Below are positions 36,236 to 45,179 of a stretch of 64,000 nt of DNA, in pieces. The DNA is taken from positions 62,001 to 126,000 of the forward strand of contig CAVOIC010000007.1 in assembly GCA_963695985.1 (NCBI GenBank), written 5' to 3'. The stretch's first letter is position 1. Each line of letters opens with the position of its first letter. Source of the DNA: DATBVX01 sp963695985 (GTDB lineage: Bacteria > Pseudomonadota > Gammaproteobacteria > Steroidobacterales > Steroidobacteraceae). A program made the position numbers and the translations under genes. The notes under the pieces were generated by a model. The model was not told the origin of the DNA, did not search any database, and saw only the letters and a list, made by a program, of their open reading frames with translations.

Positions 36236-37207
36236 TCAGGGAATGGGCACGCTCTCGATGATGTCGCGCCCGATGTCTTGCGGTGCCGTGATTGCGGTGT
36301 CCCCGGCGACCCGCAGTCGATGCCCTACGACCGAGGGCAACACAGCCTGGACGTCCTCGGGCAGCACGGCGTTGCGCCCCGCGAGGAGCGCCCAGCTCTG
36401 GCTGGCGCGCAGCAGGCCAATCGCGGCCCGCGGCGACAGACCCGCAAGATAACGGCCGCTGGCACGCGTGAAGGCGACCAGCGCCTGCACGTAGTCCAGG
36501 AGCGCTGGTGCCGCATGGATCTTGCCGACGCCCGCCTGCAACAGCGCGAGTTCCGCAGGAGCGAGAGTCGCGCCGAGCGTAGCGAGCAGGGCGCGCCGAT
36601 CCTGACCCATGAGAAGCTGACGCTCATGTGCCGCATCGGGATAGCCGAGCTCGATGCGCATCAGGAAACGGTCGAGCTGCGATTCAGGCAATGGAAAGGT
36701 GCCGACCTGCTCGTTTGGATTCTGGGTCGCGATCACGAAGAAGGGCTCGGGCAGTGGGTGGCTGCGACCATCGACTGTGACCTGCTGCTCTTCCATCGCT
36801 TCGAGCAACGCGCTCTGCGCCTTGGGCGTCGCACGATTCACTTCGTCGGCGAGGACCAGCTGCGCGAAGATCGGGCCGCGCTGAAATTCGAAGCGGCTGC
36901 CGGCGCGATCAAAGATCGAGACCCCGATGATGTCGGCCGGCAGCAGGTCGCTGGTGAACTGGATGCGCTGGCAGGTAAGTCCGAGTGTCTGCGCCAGGGC
37001 ATGGGCCAGCGTGGTCTTGCCCACGCCGGGGATATCCTCGATGAGCAGGTGGCCGCGGGCGAGCAGGCAGGCCATGCAGAGACGGATCTCCGCATCCTTG
37101 CCGAGGATCACCCGGTTGAGCTGATCGAGCGTGGCGCGCAGCCCTTCGCGGGGCAGAGGACGGCCATGAAGGATGCGATCATCGCTGCGATCGGAAGCGT
37201 GCAACAT
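36236..37207 (-). CDS. MoxR-family AAA+ ATPase
   Basis: A 323-residue MoxR/RavA-like chaperone ATPase. Walker A is GVGKTTLAHAL, Walker B VLADEVNRATPK, with FVIATQNPNEQVGTFPLPE (sensor region) and PEDVQAVLPSVVGHRL near the C-terminus. MoxR-DUF58-TgpA clusters are widespread; the ATPase is thought to act on DUF58-bound clients. It is the first gene of this minus-strand run, 60 bp downstream of the valS stop. Confidence 0.93.
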   Translation of the reverse strand: MLHASDRSDDRILHGRPLPREGLRATLDQLNRVILGKDAEIRLCMACLLARGHLLIEDIPGVGKTTLAHALAQTLGLTCQRIQFTSDLLPADIIGVSIFDRAGSRFEFQRGPIFAQLVLADEVNRATPKAQSALLEAMEEQQVTVDGRSHPLPEPFFVIATQNPNEQVGTFPLPESQLDRFLMRIELGYPDAAHERQLLMGQDRRALLATLGATLAPAELALLQAGVGKIHAAPALLDYVQALVAFTRASGRYLAGLSPRAAIGLLRASQSWALLAGRNAVLPEDVQAVLPSVVGHRLRVAGDTAITAPQDIGRDIIESVPIP

Positions 37208-37267
37208 GAACCAGGCTCCCAGGACTCGCTGCGAGGATAGCGCAGCTGCGCTCCGGAACCCCGATCT

Positions 37268-40057
37268 TCATCGCAGTTTTTCCAGCCTCTTGAGCTGGAC
37301 GGCCAGCTGCGCCAGCTCGCGCTCGAGCTCGGCGGCCCGTTCCCGGGCCTTGGCCGACACCGCGGGCGGCGCATTGCGCATGAACTCCGGATTCGCCAGC
37401 CTGGCCTCGGTTGCAGCGAGCTCCTTGTGCGCCCGTTCGCGCACCTTGGCAAGACGCGCCATCTCCGCGGTCAGGTTGTCCTTCAGGCCACGCAGCGGCA
37501 CGTAGATCTCGACATTGCCGACGCGCGCGCCAGCGGCGGTGTCGACGTCGCAGGTGGAATCGAAGCTCTGTAGCTCGGCATTCGCCAGGCGGTCGAAGAA
37601 GGCACGCTGGGCCCGGATCGTGGCGAGCTGCTCGGGCGAGGCGTCCTTGATGTAGACGTGCTCGAGGCGCTTCGAGCTCGCAATGTCGTTCTCGCCGCGA
37701 ATATTGCGTACCTTGAGGATGATCTCCTTGACGAACTCGATCGCCCGGGCACTCGACTCGTCGCCGGCAAACTCAGTTGGGTGCGGGAACGGCTGCAGCA
37801 TGATCGTCGCGCCGGACTTGCCGGCGCGCGGTGCGACCTGCAGCCAGATCTCCTCGGTGATGAAAGGCATCAGAGGATGCAGAAGCCTGAGGAGTGCCTC
37901 GAGCACCTCGAGCAGGTTTCGGCGCGTGCCGCGCAGTTGGGCAGGGCTCGAGTCGGCCGCCTGCAGAATCGGCTTGGTGAACTCCAGGTACCAGTCGCAG
38001 AACTCGTACCAGGTGAACTCGTACGCCGCCGCGGCCGCGAGATCGAAGCGGTAGGCGGCCAGGGCACCGCGCAGTACGCTGATCGCCTGCTGCAGCCGGC
38101 CGCGAATCCACAGATCCGCGCTGCTGACCTCGCCACCGGCGCCGCAATCCTGTCCTTCGGTCACCATCAGCACGTAGCGTGCGGCGTTCCACAGCTTGTT
38201 GCAGAAGTTCCGATAGCCCTCGACGCGTCCCAGGTCGAAGCGGATGTCGCGACCGGGGGAAGCGAGCGCCGCGAAAGTAAAGCGCACCGCGTCGGTGCCG
38301 AAGGCAGGTATGCCGTCTGGGAACTGACGGCGCGTATTCTTTTCGATGCTCGCTCGCAGGTGCGGCTGCATCAGGCCCGAGGTGCGCTTGGCGAGGAGCG
38401 GCTCGAGCTTGATGCCGTCGATGAGGTCGATCGGGTCGAGGATGTTGCCCTTGGACTTGGACATCTTTTCGCCGTGCTCGTCGCGGATCAGTCCTGTGAT
38501 GTACACCTCGCGAAAGGGCACATCGCCGGCGAACCTCAGCCCCATCATGATCATCCGCGCTACCCAGAAAAAGATGATGTCGAAGCCGGTGACGAGGACC
38601 GAGGTTGGGTAGAAGGTCTTGAGCTCGGCTGTTGCTTGCGGCCAGCCGAGTGTAGAGAACGGCCACAGCACCGAGGAGAACCAGGTGTCGAGCACATCGT
38701 CATCCTGGCGCAGCGGCACCTCGTGGCCGTGATGCTTGCGGGCCTCGCTCCGCGCCTCCTCGGCACTGCGCGCGACAAAGATATTGCCCGCGTCGTCGTA
38801 CCACGCGGGAATCCGGTGACCCCACCAGAGCTGGCGGCTGATGCACCAGTCCTGGATGTTGCGCATCCACTGAAAGTAGGTCCGGGCCCAGCTGTCCGGC
38901 ACGAAACGGATGCGACCGTCTTCGACGGCACGAATCGCCGGTTCGGCGAGCGGGCCGATCTTCACGTACCACTGATCGGTGAGCCACGGTTCGAGCACCG
39001 CACCGCTGCGATCGCCACGCGGCACGGGCGAGGAGTGCGGCTCGATCCTCTCCAGCAGACCGTGCGCCTCGAACTGTGCGACCACGCGCTTGCGCGCCTC
39101 GAAGCGGTCGAGTCCCCGCAGTTCCATGGGGATCGCCGCGCGCTCCGCCGCATCATCGGTGACGAGCCTCGCGTCCCGGTCGAACACATTGAGGAGGGGC
39201 AACGCGTGACGCCGGCCGACCTCGTAGTCGTTGAAGTCATGCCCGGGCGTGATCTTCACCACGCCGGAACCGAATTTGGGATCCACGTACTCGTCCGCGA
39301 TGATCGGGATCTCACGCCCGGTGAGCGGCAGCCGGATCCGCTGTCCGACCAACGTGCGATAGCGCTCATCGTCCGGATGCACCGCGACCGCGGTATCGCC
39401 CAGCATGGTCTCCGGTCGGGTGGTCGCGACCACGACCTGTCCCGAGCCGTCGGCGAGCGGGTAGCGCAGGTGCCACAGATGGCCGGATTCAGGTTCCGCC
39501 AGCACCTCCAGGTCGGAAAGAGCGGTGTGCAGCTCCGGATCCCAGTTGACCAGCCGCTGGCCGCGATAGATCAGCCCATCCTGGTGGAGTCGCACGAAGA
39601 CTTCGGTGACCACGGCGCTCAACCCGGGGTCCATCGTGAAACGCTCGCGGCTCCAGTCGACCGAGGTGCCGAGCCGGCGCATCTGCCGCGAGATGGTGCC
39701 GCCGGACTCCTCTTTCCATTGCCACACGCGTGCAACGAACGCCTCCCGGCCGAGGTCGTGTCGCGAGCGGCCCTCCGCTGCCAGCTGGCGCTCCACGACC
39801 ATCTGTGTGGCAATTCCCGCGTGATCGGTACCCGGCTGCCACAGCGTGTTGTCGCCATCCATGCGATGCAGGCGCGTCAACGCATCCATCAACGTGTGCT
39901 GAAACGCATGCCCCATGTGCAGCGTTCCGGTCACATTCGGCGGTGGAATGACGATGCAGTAACTCGGGCCACGGCCATTCGGCGCGAACCAACCCGATTG
40001 TTCCCAACGCTGGTAGAGGCGCGGCTCGATCTCGCGTGGAGAATAGACCTTGTCCAT
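37268..40057 (-). CDS. valS: Valyl-tRNA synthetase
   Basis: Charges tRNA-Val, with an editing domain for threonine. The 929-residue protein has the HIGH-type motif TGTLHMGHAF, the editing-domain segment, KMSKSKGN, and the C-terminal coiled coil that contacts tRNA (EMARLAKVRERAHKELAATEARLA is the region near 865-890). It is the end of the pepA-holC-(small gene)-valS run, the same order as E. coli pepA-holC-valS. Confidence 0.97.
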   Translation of the reverse strand: MDKVYSPREIEPRLYQRWEQSGWFAPNGRGPSYCIVIPPPNVTGTLHMGHAFQHTLMDALTRLHRMDGDNTLWQPGTDHAGIATQMVVERQLAAEGRSRHDLGREAFVARVWQWKEESGGTISRQMRRLGTSVDWSRERFTMDPGLSAVVTEVFVRLHQDGLIYRGQRLVNWDPELHTALSDLEVLAEPESGHLWHLRYPLADGSGQVVVATTRPETMLGDTAVAVHPDDERYRTLVGQRIRLPLTGREIPIIADEYVDPKFGSGVVKITPGHDFNDYEVGRRHALPLLNVFDRDARLVTDDAAERAAIPMELRGLDRFEARKRVVAQFEAHGLLERIEPHSSPVPRGDRSGAVLEPWLTDQWYVKIGPLAEPAIRAVEDGRIRFVPDSWARTYFQWMRNIQDWCISRQLWWGHRIPAWYDDAGNIFVARSAEEARSEARKHHGHEVPLRQDDDVLDTWFSSVLWPFSTLGWPQATAELKTFYPTSVLVTGFDIIFFWVARMIMMGLRFAGDVPFREVYITGLIRDEHGEKMSKSKGNILDPIDLIDGIKLEPLLAKRTSGLMQPHLRASIEKNTRRQFPDGIPAFGTDAVRFTFAALASPGRDIRFDLGRVEGYRNFCNKLWNAARYVLMVTEGQDCGAGGEVSSADLWIRGRLQQAISVLRGALAAYRFDLAAAAAYEFTWYEFCDWYLEFTKPILQAADSSPAQLRGTRRNLLEVLEALLRLLHPLMPFITEEIWLQVAPRAGKSGATIMLQPFPHPTEFAGDESSARAIEFVKEIILKVRNIRGENDIASSKRLEHVYIKDASPEQLATIRAQRAFFDRLANAELQSFDSTCDVDTAAGARVGNVEIYVPLRGLKDNLTAEMARLAKVRERAHKELAATEARLANPEFMRNAPPAVSAKARERAAELERELAQLAVQLKRLEKLR

Positions 40058-40080
40058 CGCTGCAGGTGGCTGATGCTGGC

Positions 40081-40347
40081 TCAGCCGCCGGGGCCGAGAT
40101 GCTCGCGCACCGCATCTTCCACCAGCTCCGGCAGGCGCTGGCGCAACCGATCACTGACACGCTTGAGCAGGATGGTCTCGAGTTCGCGGCTCGCTTCGCG
40201 CATCAGCTCCTCCACGAGTCGCATCACTTGCGCGGAGATCTCGGCCTGCATCGCTTCCAGCAGCTGCGGATCGATCGACGGCCCCTCGAGCTCGACGATC
40301 TCCGTGAGCGTCGGAATCGCTTCATCCGCGTGCGGGTCAGACTTCAT
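40081..40347 (-). CDS. Small acidic helical protein between holC and valS
   Basis: An 88-residue protein I cannot name with certainty. It starts MKSDPHADEAIPTLTEIVEL and is mostly helical, with alternating Glu, Leu and Arg (EELMREASRELETILLKRV), ending in GPGG. Proteobacteria often carry a short DUF2486-like gene next to holC, which this may be. It overlaps the holC stop by 11 nt and precedes valS by 23 bp, so it is translationally linked to the DNA polymerase chi gene. The position suggests real coding; the function is open. Confidence 0.7.
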   Translation of the reverse strand: MKSDPHADEAIPTLTEIVELEGPSIDPQLLEAMQAEISAQVMRLVEELMREASRELETILLKRVSDRLRQRLPELVEDAVREHLGPGG

Positions 40348-40783
40348 GACTGCTGCCGATCTTGTGCGATTCGGGCGCAAACCCGAGCTCGCGATAGCTG
40401 CGGTAACGCTCGCGTCCCGCCTTCAGACGTCCGGGTTCTCCGTCCACGGCTTCCACGACGCGCGAAAATCGCGCCAGGTCCTCCGGCATGCGGTCCGAAA
40501 CGTTGATCAGGATATCAGCGCCGGCCCCGGACGCCGATTCCGTCGTGCCGATCAGGACCGGGACCGCACTGGTGCGACCCGGTGCAGTGAGTTCGTGGGG
40601 CACGAAACTGCGATCGCGGAAGGTCCACAAGAGGTCATCGAGCTGGCGCGCTTCCTCTTCGTCCGCAGTCAGTATCAGCACGCGGTGCGACTGCGCGAAC
40701 GCCTTCTCGGCCAGCCGGCAGGCCAGGCGGCGGCGCGCCGCGGCGTCCGCTTCCTCGAGGATATAGAAATCGACGCGCGGCAT
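40337..40783 (-). CDS. holC: DNA polymerase III chi subunit
   Basis: Chi links the clamp loader to single-strand binding protein. The 148-residue product matches the family in its start (MPRVDFYILEEADAAAR), the VLILTADEEEARQLDDLLWTF-type helix (cut here to ADEEEARQLDDLLWTF), RDRSFVPHEL and the NVSDRMPEDLARFSRVVE region. Order pepA-holC-valS supports the call. It ends with a Ser/Glu-rich tail. Confidence 0.93.
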   Translation of the reverse strand: MPRVDFYILEEADAAARRRLACRLAEKAFAQSHRVLILTADEEEARQLDDLLWTFRDRSFVPHELTAPGRTSAVPVLIGTTESASGAGADILINVSDRMPEDLARFSRVVEAVDGEPGRLKAGRERYRSYRELGFAPESHKIGSSHEV

Positions 40784-40800
40784 CGGAGCGGCCGGCCGGC

Positions 40801-42300
40801 TCAGGCGGCCTTGCGGGCGCGATGCAGCAGGAAATCGACGAGCAGCGGCACCGGGCGGCCGGTGCTGCCTTTCTGCGCGCCGGTGAGCCAGGCGACCCCG
40901 GCGATGTCGAGGTGCGCCCAGCGCAGGCCCTGGGCGAATTTCGAGAGAAAGCAGGCGGCAGTGATGGCGCCGCCCTCGCGGCCGCCCGTGTTGGCCATGT
41001 CGGCGAAGTTACTCTTGAGCTGCTCGGCATACTCTTCGGCCAGCGGCATGCGCCAGGCGCGATCGTCCGCGCGCTCGCCGGCGCTCGCGAGCTCATCGGT
41101 GAGCTGCGGATCCGCGGACATGAGCCCCGCGAAATGCGCGCCGAGTGCCACCACGCACGCGCCCGTAAGCGTCGCGACATCGATCACGGTCGCAGGCTTG
41201 AAGCGCCGGACGTACGTTAGCGCATCGGCCAGAATGAGCCGACCCTCGGCGTCCGTGTTCAGCACTTCGACGGTCTGGCCCGACATGCTGCGCACGATGT
41301 CTCCGGGCTTGGTGGCGCGGCCGTTCGGCAGGTTCTCGCAGGCGGGGATGACGCCGACGAGGTTGAGCGGCAGGCGCAGCGCCGCTACGCTCGCGAAGGT
41401 TCCGAGCACGCTGGCAGCGCCGCTCATGTCGAACTTCATCTCGTCCATGCCGGCGGGGTCCTTCAGGGAGATGCCGCCGCTGTCGAACGTGATGCCCTTG
41501 CCGATGAGTGCGATCGGCGCCGCGCTGCGCCGCCCGCCGCGATACTCGAGCACGATGAGCTGCGGCGGCTCGTCACTGCCGCGAGTGACGGACAGGAACG
41601 CCCCCATGCGCAGTCGTTCTATGGCCCGGCGTTGCAGCACTTTGACCTTGAGCGCGCGATATCTCTTCGCCAGCGCGCGCGCCGCGCGGCCCAGGTGGCG
41701 CGGCGTGCAGACGTTCGCGGGCAGGTTCGCCAGATCGCGCGTGACCTTCATGCCGTCCGCGATGGCGGTGCCGTCGTCGAGGCCCCGCTGCGCCGCGTGC
41801 GCCGCGTCAGCGTCCGCCAGCGCCAGCGTGAGGCGATTCAGCACCGGAGCCGCCGGGCGGGTCCCCGTCTTCAGATCCGGGATGCGGTACAGGACATTGG
41901 CAGCGGCTTCGGCCGCGTACCGCCCGGCGTAATATGCCTCCACCCCTGCTGCGGCTTCGTGCGCGAGCCAGAGAACGGCGTGCCGCACGCCGGTGCGGGT
42001 GAGGGCCTGCAGGGCCGACTGCAGGGCGCGCCGGTACGCCTTGCGGTTGTAGGTCTTGCGTGCCCCGAGCCCGACCAGAAGGACCCGGGCGTTGGGTCCG
42101 TCACCCACATCCGAGAGCAGCAGCGTATCACCCAGGCGCGCCGGAAAGTCGCCACGGCGCAGGAGCGCGGCGATGCGCCGGCGGTGGCGACCATCGAAGA
42201 GCCGCGCCGCAGCCGTGAGCTCACGCGCCTCGTAGACGCCCAGCACCACGCACTCGCTACGCCTGTGTGCGGCCGATCCGCTTACCGCATTGAACTGCAT
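40801..42300 (-). CDS. pepA: Leucyl aminopeptidase (cytosol aminopeptidase, M17)
   Basis: A hexameric di-metal aminopeptidase; in E. coli PepA also acts as a DNA-binding co-factor of Xer recombination. The 499-residue protein has the M17 signature NTDAEGRLILAD, the metal site GKGITFDSGG and KFDMSGAASV, and a catalytic lysine within GKGITFDSG. It heads the pepA-holC-valS run and is divergent from lptF across a 213-bp gap. Confidence 0.95.
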   Translation of the reverse strand: MQFNAVSGSAAHRRSECVVLGVYEARELTAAARLFDGRHRRRIAALLRRGDFPARLGDTLLLSDVGDGPNARVLLVGLGARKTYNRKAYRRALQSALQALTRTGVRHAVLWLAHEAAAGVEAYYAGRYAAEAAANVLYRIPDLKTGTRPAAPVLNRLTLALADADAAHAAQRGLDDGTAIADGMKVTRDLANLPANVCTPRHLGRAARALAKRYRALKVKVLQRRAIERLRMGAFLSVTRGSDEPPQLIVLEYRGGRRSAAPIALIGKGITFDSGGISLKDPAGMDEMKFDMSGAASVLGTFASVAALRLPLNLVGVIPACENLPNGRATKPGDIVRSMSGQTVEVLNTDAEGRLILADALTYVRRFKPATVIDVATLTGACVVALGAHFAGLMSADPQLTDELASAGERADDRAWRMPLAEEYAEQLKSNFADMANTGGREGGAITAACFLSKFAQGLRWAHLDIAGVAWLTGAQKGSTGRPVPLLVDFLLHRARKAA

Positions 42301-42513
42301 GTACGGTCCTTCAGGTGATGTCGGCAGCCCGGGTCCTGAGCCGATTGAGCCACGCGCGCCGGTGGTTTAACGTAACCGCCGCATGTTGACCGGCCTGCTG
42401 ACTCCTGCCGCCGCAGTCGTTATCGCTGTAGTTGCGACGGGCAGGCTGCTCGACGCATGGCGCGCTAGTGTACTCAATTTGCGCTTGCGGCCACAGCGGC
42501 CGGTGACCCCCGC

Positions 42514-43602
42514 GTGCTGAAGATCCTCGATCGTTACATCCTGCGCGAAGTGACCCTGACGTGGCTCGCGGTCACGGGCGTGCTGCTGGTGATCCTGGTG
42601 ACCAGCCAGATGGCCCGCGTTCTGGAGCGCGCCGCCGAGCACCACTTTCCGCGCGAAGTCGTGCTGGCGCTGATCGCGTTCAGCTCCCTGGAAAATCTCA
42701 CGGTGTTGGTGCCGGTCGGCCTGTTGCTCGCGATCGTGCTTGGCTTCGGCAGGCTCTATCACGAGAGCGAGATGGCGGCCGTGCACGCCTGCGGCATCGG
42801 TGTTGCCCGTCTCAGCGTGCCCCTGCTCGCGCTGACCGCCGTGCTGGCTGTGCTGCTCGGTTGGCTATCGCTCGACCTGGCGCCGCGCGCGGCGGCTCAT
42901 GTGCAGGAGCTGCGCAGCGTCGCGGCGCGCGATGCCGCGCTTGGCGATCTGGAGCCGGGGCGCTTTCACACCTTCGGCGGGGCCGAGGGCGTGTTCTACG
43001 CCGGCGGGGTCGACGCCGACGGAACCCTGCGGGACGTATTCGTCAAGCGCAACCACAATGAGAGTGTCGAGATCGCGGTGGCGAGCCGCGCGCGGCACGT
43101 GGTGAGTGAGGGTGGCCAGCTGCACACACTCATTCTGCTGAACGGGCGCCGTTACGAGGGCATTGCCGGGCGTGCGGAGTTCCGCATCACCGAGTTCGAA
43201 GAGCATGGCATCCCAGTGCGCTTGCCCGAGGCAGAGCTCACCTCGAGCAGGCTCGAGCTCAAGCCGACAGCCGAGCTGCTGGCCTCGAACTCGCTCGAGG
43301 ATCTTGCGGAGCTCGAGTGGCGGCTGTCGATGCCGATCATGGCCTTTGTACTGACCCTGGTCGCCGTGCCGCTGTCGCACCTGCGACCCCGCCAGGGACG
43401 CTACGCGCGCGTGGGTCTCGCGATTCTCCTTTACTTTGTCTATACCAACCTGCTGTCGGCGGCGAAGATCTGGCTCGTGCGAGGCACGGTACCTCCGGAG
43501 CTGGGCCTGTGGTGGGTGCACGGCGTACTGGTGGTGGTCGTGCTCCTGGTCCTGATGCGTAATGCGATCCGGCTGCGGCGCCCACGGGTACAGCCCGCAT
43601 GA
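42514..43602 (+). CDS. lptF: LPS export ABC permease LptF
   Basis: One of two inner-membrane permeases that, with LptB and LptC, pull lipopolysaccharide from the inner membrane. The 362-residue protein has the LptF/G layout: three helices at about 15-110, a periplasmic jellyroll at about 130-260, and three helices near the C-terminus (280-355). The start LKILDRYILREVTLTW is the family N-terminus. GTG 42514 is the start. lptG overlaps by ATGA. The 213-bp gap to pepA shows no clear hexamer pair. Confidence 0.93.
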   Translation: MLKILDRYILREVTLTWLAVTGVLLVILVTSQMARVLERAAEHHFPREVVLALIAFSSLENLTVLVPVGLLLAIVLGFGRLYHESEMAAVHACGIGVARLSVPLLALTAVLAVLLGWLSLDLAPRAAAHVQELRSVAARDAALGDLEPGRFHTFGGAEGVFYAGGVDADGTLRDVFVKRNHNESVEIAVASRARHVVSEGGQLHTLILLNGRRYEGIAGRAEFRITEFEEHGIPVRLPEAELTSSRLELKPTAELLASNSLEDLAELEWRLSMPIMAFVLTLVAVPLSHLRPRQGRYARVGLAILLYFVYTNLLSAAKIWLVRGTVPPELGLWWVHGVLVVVVLLVLMRNAIRLRRPRVQPA

Positions 43603-44669
43603 GGATTCTCGACCGCTATCTGGTGCGCACCATCCTGCTCTACACAGGCATGGTTCTCGGTGCGCTGCTGACGTTGGGCGCACTGTTCGTGTTCATCGAG
43701 CAGCAGGATGACATCGGCGTCGGCAACTACGGCGCAAGCGATGCGCTGCTGTACACGGTGCTCAATTTGCCGCAGCAGGCCTTCGAGTTCATGCCCATCT
43801 CGGTGCTCATCGGCGGCTTGCTCGGGCTGGGCGTGCTGGCCCGAGGCAGTGAGCTGGTGGTCGTGCGCGCGGCGGGCGTATCGGTGGCGCGCATCGCCGC
43901 CGCGGCCGCGGTGGCGGGCCTGCTCCTGGCGGTGGTGACGGCGCTGCTCGGCGAGATGCTGGCGCCTCCGCTGCAGAAGTTCGCTCGCCAGCAAAAGGCC
44001 TTCAGCAAGTTTTCCGACGTGAGCTTCGCCGGCTCGGGCAGCGCCTGGGTCAAGGATGGCAATACCATCATCAGCGTGCACGAACAGACCGGGGACAACC
44101 TGTTCGGCGGTGTCTATGTGTTCCGCTTCGCTGGGCCGCAGGTGCTGGCGAGCATTGGTCATGCCAGCCTCGCCAAACTGGGCGAGTCCGAAGGTCGCTG
44201 GCGCCTGGATGGCTATGCCGAAACGCGCATCGAGGGCGACCGCGTCATCGCGACGCCGCCGCGGAGCATCGAGCTGCAGACCAAGGTGAATCCCGGCTTC
44301 CTGGGGCTTGCAGCGAGCGAGCCGCGGCAGCTGCCGGCGGTGGGATTGCTGCACCTCATCCGGCACCTCGAGGCCAATGGCCTGGAAGCGGGCACCTACA
44401 TTTTCGCGCTCTGGTCACGCGTCGCGCGGACCATCGCGGTCATCATCGTGGCGTTGCTCGCGGTGCCGTTCGCACTGGGGCCGCTACGCACCACCGGTGC
44501 GGGAGCACGCATAGTGACCGGCGTGCTCATCGGCGTCGCGTACTTCCTTGCGCAGCGCACGCTCGAGAGCGGCAGCATCGTGTTCAACCTCGATCCCGTG
44601 GTCCTCGCGTGGATTCCGACCGCGACCATCGCACTGGTCGCTGTAATCCTGCTAGCGCGCACGCGCTGA
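43599..44669 (+). CDS. lptG: LPS export ABC permease LptG
   Basis: Partner of LptF in the LPS transporter. The 356-residue protein starts MRILDRYLVRTILLYTGMV, has six helices and a periplasmic jellyroll at about 125-255, with the block FVFIEQQDDIGVGNYGASDA near residue 25-45 seen in LptG. ATG overlaps the lptF stop (ATGA), so the two are made in equal amounts. lptB, lptC and lptA are not in this window. Confidence 0.93.
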   Translation: MRILDRYLVRTILLYTGMVLGALLTLGALFVFIEQQDDIGVGNYGASDALLYTVLNLPQQAFEFMPISVLIGGLLGLGVLARGSELVVVRAAGVSVARIAAAAAVAGLLLAVVTALLGEMLAPPLQKFARQQKAFSKFSDVSFAGSGSAWVKDGNTIISVHEQTGDNLFGGVYVFRFAGPQVLASIGHASLAKLGESEGRWRLDGYAETRIEGDRVIATPPRSIELQTKVNPGFLGLAASEPRQLPAVGLLHLIRHLEANGLEAGTYIFALWSRVARTIAVIIVALLAVPFALGPLRTTGAGARIVTGVLIGVAYFLAQRTLESGSIVFNLDPVVLAWIPTATIALVAVILLARTR

Positions 44670-44699
44670 AGATCGCAGCGAGCTGCATCGACTCGGGTA

Positions 44700-45179
44700 T
44701 CAGGCGACGGCGGGTACGGGGAGCCCTGTCCTGATCACTCGCGTGTGACTCAGGCGGTCGTGCCAGGTCAGATGCTCGCGATCGACCAGCATCCACAGAT
44801 AGCCGAGTCCCGCGGGCAGCCACGAGAGGGCCGCCGCGACGAGACGCACCAGCACATCGCGCCACTTGAGCGGGCTGCCGTCCTTGCGCACCACGCGGAT
44901 CTTCCATGCCAGCATACCAACGGTTTCACCCGAGCGTGTCCAGCTGAGGCCGTAATAGGCGACGATGAGCCCGAGGAGCAGCGCCCGGTAGAGGTACTCG
45001 AAGGCGCCCACCGATTCGCGTGTGATCGCCATGCCACGCGTAAAGGGCAACAGCAGCCATGTCACGATCATGAGCACGGCGACGATCAGCAGGGCGTCGT
45101 AGCAAAGAGCGGCGATTCGGCGCAGCAATCCGGCGCAGTTCGGGTCGCGGCGCGACGCCGGCCCCGCGCCGCGCCTCAT
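44700..45179 (-). CDS. RDD family membrane protein
   Basis: A 159-residue membrane protein of the RDD family, named for the R and D residues here seen as GLLRRIAALCYDALLI. Four helices are predicted, and SWTRSGETVGMLAWKIRVV plus LTWHDRLSHTRVI are family blocks. RDD proteins are of unclear function; some have been linked to ion antiport. It is the last gene of the ABC operon, overlapping the DUF4340 gene by ATGA. Confidence 0.88.
   Translation of the reverse strand: MRRGAGPASRRDPNCAGLLRRIAALCYDALLIVAVLMIVTWLLLPFTRGMAITRESVGAFEYLYRALLLGLIVAYYGLSWTRSGETVGMLAWKIRVVRKDGSPLKWRDVLVRLVAAALSWLPAGLGYLWMLVDREHLTWHDRLSHTRVIRTGLPVPAVA

Noticed and set aside
37658..41932. A 1424-codon open frame on the plus strand, antisense to valS, holC and pepA
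   Set aside because: It has no family sequence, its composition is that of a high-GC complement strand, and three well-matched genes occupy the other strand.
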